64,000 nucleotides of DNA from Chrysophaeum taylorii (lineage: Eukaryota > Sar > Pelagophyceae > Pelagomonadales > Pelagomonadaceae): contig JAQMWT010000002.1 of the NCBI GenBank assembly GCA_029834535.1, forward strand, positions 124,001-188,000, written 5' to 3'. Of the stretch, positions 61,101 to 64,000 are shown piece by piece. Every line of letters begins with the position of its first letter. Position 1 is the stretch's first letter. The position numbers and the translations under genes are program-made. The notes under the pieces are model-generated. The model was not told the origin of the DNA, made no database searches, and saw only the letters and a program-made list of their open reading frames with translations.

Positions 61101-62965
61101 TCAAAAACCCGGACAACAAAATCCGACGCGATGGCCTTCATCCGGTCGTTCTCGGCGTTTGCCACATACGACCTATGCGCCTCGACGCCCAGGATACGTT
61201 TGCTCGAGCTCTGGAGGGCCTGGAACTTTACGACAACAACCATCTGGTCCGCCTCGACAAGCATCGCGACCCCAAAGCTGCCCTTTCCCAGGACGCGGCC
61301 CCATTTCAGCGTGGCGAGGCGCGAGGCCGGGTCCGACGCGCGCGACAGAGCTGCGATTCGGTAAAATTCCGCGCCTTGGTCGAGGAGACACGCGTCGAGA
61401 CGTGCCCACCACGACTCATCCTTTCGGGATACATCCCCGAGCCGCAGCAAGTCGCGCGCCGCGATGTCGGGGAAGGCGTCGGCAAACCCGACGACGCCGT
61501 GGGTCTTGCGCAGGTAGGCGTCGAGCATCTCGGGGGTCTCGCACGACCACAAGCCGCCTCGTCCTGCCGCCGCCGCTGCTGCTGCTGCTTCCGAGAAGAA
61601 TTCGGCGGCCTTCTTGGAATAGTCGAGAAGCTGCTGCTTTTGAGGGCTACTTGCCGACGCGACGAGGCCCGAGAGCTTGCGGTGCAACACTTTTGAGCGA
61701 ACCGAGGTCATGCGCATTTCTGTGGCGATGTCGTCGACAATCTTTTCGTCCTCGCACAACACCGCCCCGTCAACGCCGTGCTGTTCGATCTTGGCGGCGA
61801 CGTCCGCGTAATTGCCATCCAAGCCGCGCACGTATGTCGCGACGTCGCTCGACGTCCAGCGCACGAGCGGCTTTTCCTCCTCCTCCTCCTCCTCGTTCTC
61901 TTTGATCCAGAGCCGGAAAAAAGAGGCGAACGCCCGTTCGGACACGATATTTTTCTTTCTGAGTGCGAGGGCCGCCCCCCGGGACTGCGCGAGGGGGAGG
62001 AACAATGCCTCGAAGGCTTTCGCAAAGTCGTCGATCGGAATGTCGCGCCCAACCGGGACGCGCGCGTGTCGACGGACGTACGCGAAGGTCTGTCGCGCGA
62101 CGGCGTCGAAATCGCCTCCTCCTCTTCGGAGGTCGCGGCACGCAGCCAGAATCGCGTCCCTTCCTGCGACGTCCGAGTCGTCCTTCGCGGAACTGCCGAA
62201 GGCCTTTTCGAGGTCCTGCGCCGTAAGCTCGAAACTCTCGCGCATCTCTAAGAGCGCGTCTCTAAGAGCGTCGGCCGACAGCGCGTTTTTTAGCGACTTC
62301 AAAGCAGGTTCTTTTTCCTCGGCATCCCTGAGCGCAACGAGCTGCGTCATGATGTCGGCGAGCTCGGCTTCCGAGACGTCTTGATTTTTGAGCAGCTTGG
62401 CAACCCCCGATTTCGTACCCCCGAGGGCCGTCCCCGCGGCCAGGAGCTCGTCCCTCGCGTCGTTTTCGTCGTCGCTCTCCGCATCAAAGTCGCGTCGTCG
62501 TGACGTCTTGAAGTCAAAGGCCCGGCTAAGGTCCTCGCGGAGGCGCCTCGTCTCGAGCGCCGCGTCGACGCCGACGCTCAACGTGAGGTCCTGAATCGCC
62601 GCGTCGAGGCGGTTTACGAGCTGAGAAAATCTCTCTCGGTACGTCCGCGCCGACCACGCCCTCTTGACCGCCGTCTTCCCGCGCCACTTCCCGGCGACGT
62701 GCGCGAACTCGGCCAACACGTCCACGAGGGCCTGCGGCGCACCGTCGTCCCGGCACTCCAAACCCTCGAGCCGCTTCACGAGACCGCACAACGACCGGAA
62801 CCGCGGCAGAGCTTGTCTCGCGCACGCGTCGCTCGCATCCTTCGCCTCGAGCTGCGCCGTCACCTTGTCGATCCCGAGGACCACGGCATCGTTGAACGGC
62901 ACGAGCTCCAGCCCGAGCCGCGCACCGAACTGGATCACGGAGACGACCACCTCCCCGAGTGTCAT
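58133..62965 (-). CDS. 1610-residue HeLo-like?/SAM/kinase/SPRY protein
   Basis: One uninterrupted frame. Residues 1-150 are a helical bundle (QALPRFRSLCGLVKRLEGLE, ERFSQLVNRLDAAIQDLTL) with the pattern of MLKL/HeLo N-terminal domains. Residues 150-365 are helical and acidic. About 368-434 is a SAM domain (WTSSDVATYVRGLDGNYADV, HGVDGAVLCEDEKIVDD). About 552-800 is a protein kinase: GKGSFGVA, Lys580, HCDIKMANV (682-690) and GDLGLAS (705-711, DLG for DFG), a Gly run in the activation loop, and no clear APE. Residues 800-1450 are helical, unassigned. The C-terminal 130 residues are a SPRY domain (FGWAVDGGRGCLWHDA, GTISYAKNGHPLSRVFGSVP). The layout suits a signalling or cell-death adaptor kinase, but the N-terminal assignment is by eye. 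Confidence 0.82.
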   Translation of the reverse strand: MTLGEVVVSVIQFGARLGLELVPFNDAVVLGIDKVTAQLEAKDASDACARQALPRFRSLCGLVKRLEGLECRDDGAPQALVDVLAEFAHVAGKWRGKTAVKRAWSARTYRERFSQLVNRLDAAIQDLTLSVGVDAALETRRLREDLSRAFDFKTSRRRDFDAESDDENDARDELLAAGTALGGTKSGVAKLLKNQDVSEAELADIMTQLVALRDAEEKEPALKSLKNALSADALRDALLEMRESFELTAQDLEKAFGSSAKDDSDVAGRDAILAACRDLRRGGGDFDAVARQTFAYVRRHARVPVGRDIPIDDFAKAFEALFLPLAQSRGAALALRKKNIVSERAFASFFRLWIKENEEEEEEEKPLVRWTSSDVATYVRGLDGNYADVAAKIEQHGVDGAVLCEDEKIVDDIATEMRMTSVRSKVLHRKLSGLVASASSPQKQQLLDYSKKAAEFFSEAAAAAAAAGRGGLWSCETPEMLDAYLRKTHGVVGFADAFPDIAARDLLRLGDVSRKDESWWARLDACLLDQGAEFYRIAALSRASDPASRLATLKWGRVLGKGSFGVAMLVEADQMVVVVKFQALQSSSKRILGVEAHRSYVANAENDRMKAIASDFVVRVFDYGTVPAAGVLWVIQEYMAGSDLRRRSERRARDPVRGDDAWRWVKDLIAGLDALHERMILHCDIKMANVFLSSPVDAKARCKLGDLGLASRSTTTSGGGGGGGSQKNALSEQHKYQADVWSATCVAFELFTGAEPPPNGSFSFHDLAPLPTRREGYLLRAMIEDRPTARDLLATVVPEAEQVHTSRESFSNNTGVDVLSQTLTPKAIDILREKVRQIPFLATALDSQSADVCKTDFVQGMTKLGSDFVVAAYRHYFDVVVMNSARNPPSFWQWIFRFLVGAQLRFSSTLAIVKRHASDALRRLFDFLFLFVEDDPDRAERASVPRVVAFVWLVVGRLWRASHSFVNEKEATAADSLFRHDPEWTARLEDANLGRVPVLEFSKEFFGPRALAAVLNVDDGGARVSTFVDALVSTVGHCALCVRNLAANLNSHFSRDYGLLLDAAFFEDFGGCPEMISRFAWRSAARASPIQNSRLVVGFQTLVRAANDFGGGGCFIDDLKGKTYPLLDLSRFASEYVKTRGIPRRRRGGNDDYFEDRRGRALFHCWCVCVQLSDEIETIARRGVDAGDRVFEVLRQVKASVRRMSDLCLDSLFDLGHVFRTDDVNLEAFAWDVCAGYGRRIAFLALSPALTAAFVEVLRAGAKLLRDDVVFDDRARTRLSRALRLMLPAAAGNATTFADCVDILFEFVDRSGDGRGTSVSRDDDLAKLIEELVDIGLSAAGYAVELAVPVVASSFANLARVFLSEASSGGGGGGGDQEEGALIDDLASWITTIDDDNDDAKNEEEAAAAASLRAERLESADRARRYLRTALCRMLDSHDKRPRAFWRKRGEPYSWGVHDLDAKILAFDDDFATFAAPTMVSFFEREVRYQFDILALDPEASVIQAGFASVRMQSVEGSADEGTGDDRFGWAVDGGRGCLWHDARRTEWPVEWHVGDSVLLAYSPVAGTISYAKNGHPLSRVFGSVPPGLFPSITASHATIKYDLYIPQLD

Positions 62966-63770
62966 GGTGATGAAATAGGGTTATCCTTCTATAAGTAAAG
63001 AATGAATGCAGAAGGGTTCGCGGAGTCAGCAGACTGTCAATTCAAGCTTCATTTTGTCGTTGACCTCGCTTGCTTATTCACATCCTCGTCTTGCGTTGAT
63101 CAAAGTCCAACAGGGCAACAGTTCAAGAATGGTCGCGGGCTTCTTTCTTCTCGAGATCCGGCCTTTTTTAAAGAGGTATAGGGCGGCTTGAAGTAAAAAC
63201 AATAATAAAGACGTCAACAGAAGAAGGTTTTAATGACGCCGCCCTCCTATTTTCGGGAATCAATTACAACAACATCGTATAACGGATTCCTGCTGCGTCA
63301 AAACTGAACCACCCGAAATGGTCGCGGCGGCCATCGCACCCGACGAAGACTAATAATAACTAACTTCGGGTATTTAAACATCAAGGGGGTGGTGGTGCAA
63401 CTGGAGAGATTTGACCCTCTCCGGGTACATGGTAGAGACTGCGTGCAGTCTTCGGCGTGTACAGACCATTCCGCTTGTCACATGCTACTCCTAATTAAGC
63501 AGAAAACCCCGTACCTGACGGTACGCACCTGGAGGCCTACTCCATGTTGGAAAAGAGCTTCGGAGACTGGGTTCTTCATAGTCATGAAAATATATAATTG
63601 CGGAAGGGCAAGGAAGGGACGAGCCGTATTCCGGAGAGAATACCCTCGTGCAGAGATAGGTGTGAAATGCTCCAGTGCCTGTCGCACACATAATAGTGTA
63701 GCTCTCTGTTGCAACCAGAGGCCTTCTTCTTCTTCTTCCTTCTTGTTAGTTCACAAACCGCCACGACACT
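62966..63770. other. Intergenic, no gene recognised
   Basis: Open frames are short and low-grade. CGTACCTGACGGTACG at about 63511-63526 is an inverted repeat. No known snRNA, tRNA or coding feature could be matched by eye. Confidence 0.4.
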
Positions 63771-64000
63771 TCACCAAAAGCCAGTCAAGTGATCGAGGTG
63801 AAAGTCAAGGAGGACCGAGTTGTTGTCGACGTGGCGGGGGTGGCGGTCGGCAAGGACGAGGGTGTGGATGGATCCGTTAGCGGCGTAGGCGAGGGTGCGG
63901 TTCGCGTTGAGGGCGAGGCTGTGGTGGAAGAGGCCGGTCTCGACGTCGACGTCGTCGTCGCAGAAGCCAAAGTCGGGGCAGGCGGAAACGCGGTCGGCGC
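63771..64000 (-). CDS. C-terminal end of a gene cut by the window edge
   Basis: The minus frame is open from the edge to a stop at 63771-63773, giving 75 residues: ...CPDFGFCDDDVDVETGLFHH, SLALNANRTLAYAANGSIHT, LVLADRHPRHVDNNSVLLDF. The 'SLALNANRTLAYAANGSI' part reads like a beta-propeller blade, and the cysteines and NRT/NGS/NNS sequons suggest an extracellular protein. Composition and strong C/G third positions support a real gene. The start lies outside. Confidence 0.6.
   Translation of the reverse strand, partial: ADRVSACPDFGFCDDDVDVETGLFHHSLALNANRTLAYAANGSIHTLVLADRHPRHVDNNSVLLDFHLDHLTGFW

Noticed and set aside
63400-63700. Spliceosomal snRNA candidate
   Set aside because: Conserved U1, U2, U4, U5 and U6 words are absent.

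Overview
Nuclear DNA of a protist, most likely a photosynthetic stramenopile of the pelagophyte type (inference). The signs are G/C-rich, almost intronless genes packed head-to-head and tail-to-tail; 43 and 49 nt candidate introns; a one-domain voltage-gated channel; a FG-GAP/EGF/ephrin-receptor-like membrane mosaic; and a likely plastid-targeted small protein. No rRNA, tRNA or CRISPR was found.

Layout. 1-3.6 kb is decayed mobile DNA ending in a Helitron-like helicase remnant. 3.6-12 kb holds an inositol-monophosphatase-family enzyme, a GT8 glycosyltransferase, a multi-membrane protein, a bestrophin-like channel and a secreted unknown. 12-15.4 kb is decayed. 15.4-29.3 kb is dense: DPH4-like J protein, LOTUS-like coiled-coil protein with one intron, SAM-domain protein, SGNH-like secreted protein, voltage-gated channel, a second copy of the multi-membrane family, a TPR-like protein, a CCCH-finger methyltransferase-like protein and an alginate-lyase fusion. 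29.3-32 kb is decayed. 32-35.6 kb has a sulfotransferase, an inositol polyphosphate 5-phosphatase and a CDC50 subunit. 36-40.5 kb is a VIT/CCC1-family pseudogene split by about 4 kb of nested mobile DNA. 41.9-45.7 kb has the intact VIT-like transporter, a sialyltransferase-like GT29, a small plastid candidate and an unknown secreted acidic protein. 45.7-47 kb is a fourth mobile cluster. 47-49 kb has a second sulfotransferase and a ZIP transporter. 49.4-54.6 kb is a large surface-receptor-like gene whose reading frame changes several times. 55.5-63 kb has a protein-isoaspartate methyltransferase, a CaMKK/LKB1-like kinase and a 1610-residue multidomain kinase. A partial gene runs off the right edge.

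Themes. Several genes act on glycans (GT8, GT29, two sulfotransferases, SGNH-like, alginate-lyase-like), which fits a sulfated extracellular polysaccharide. Others are ion or lipid transport proteins. The most unusual object is the 1610-residue protein: a helical N-terminus that may be MLKL/HeLo-like, a SAM domain, a kinase with HCD in place of HRD, a long helical region and a C-terminal SPRY domain. Mobile DNA consists of a Helitron-like helicase repeat (four copies), always abutted by variably truncated pieces of a retroelement with a restriction-like endonuclease motif.
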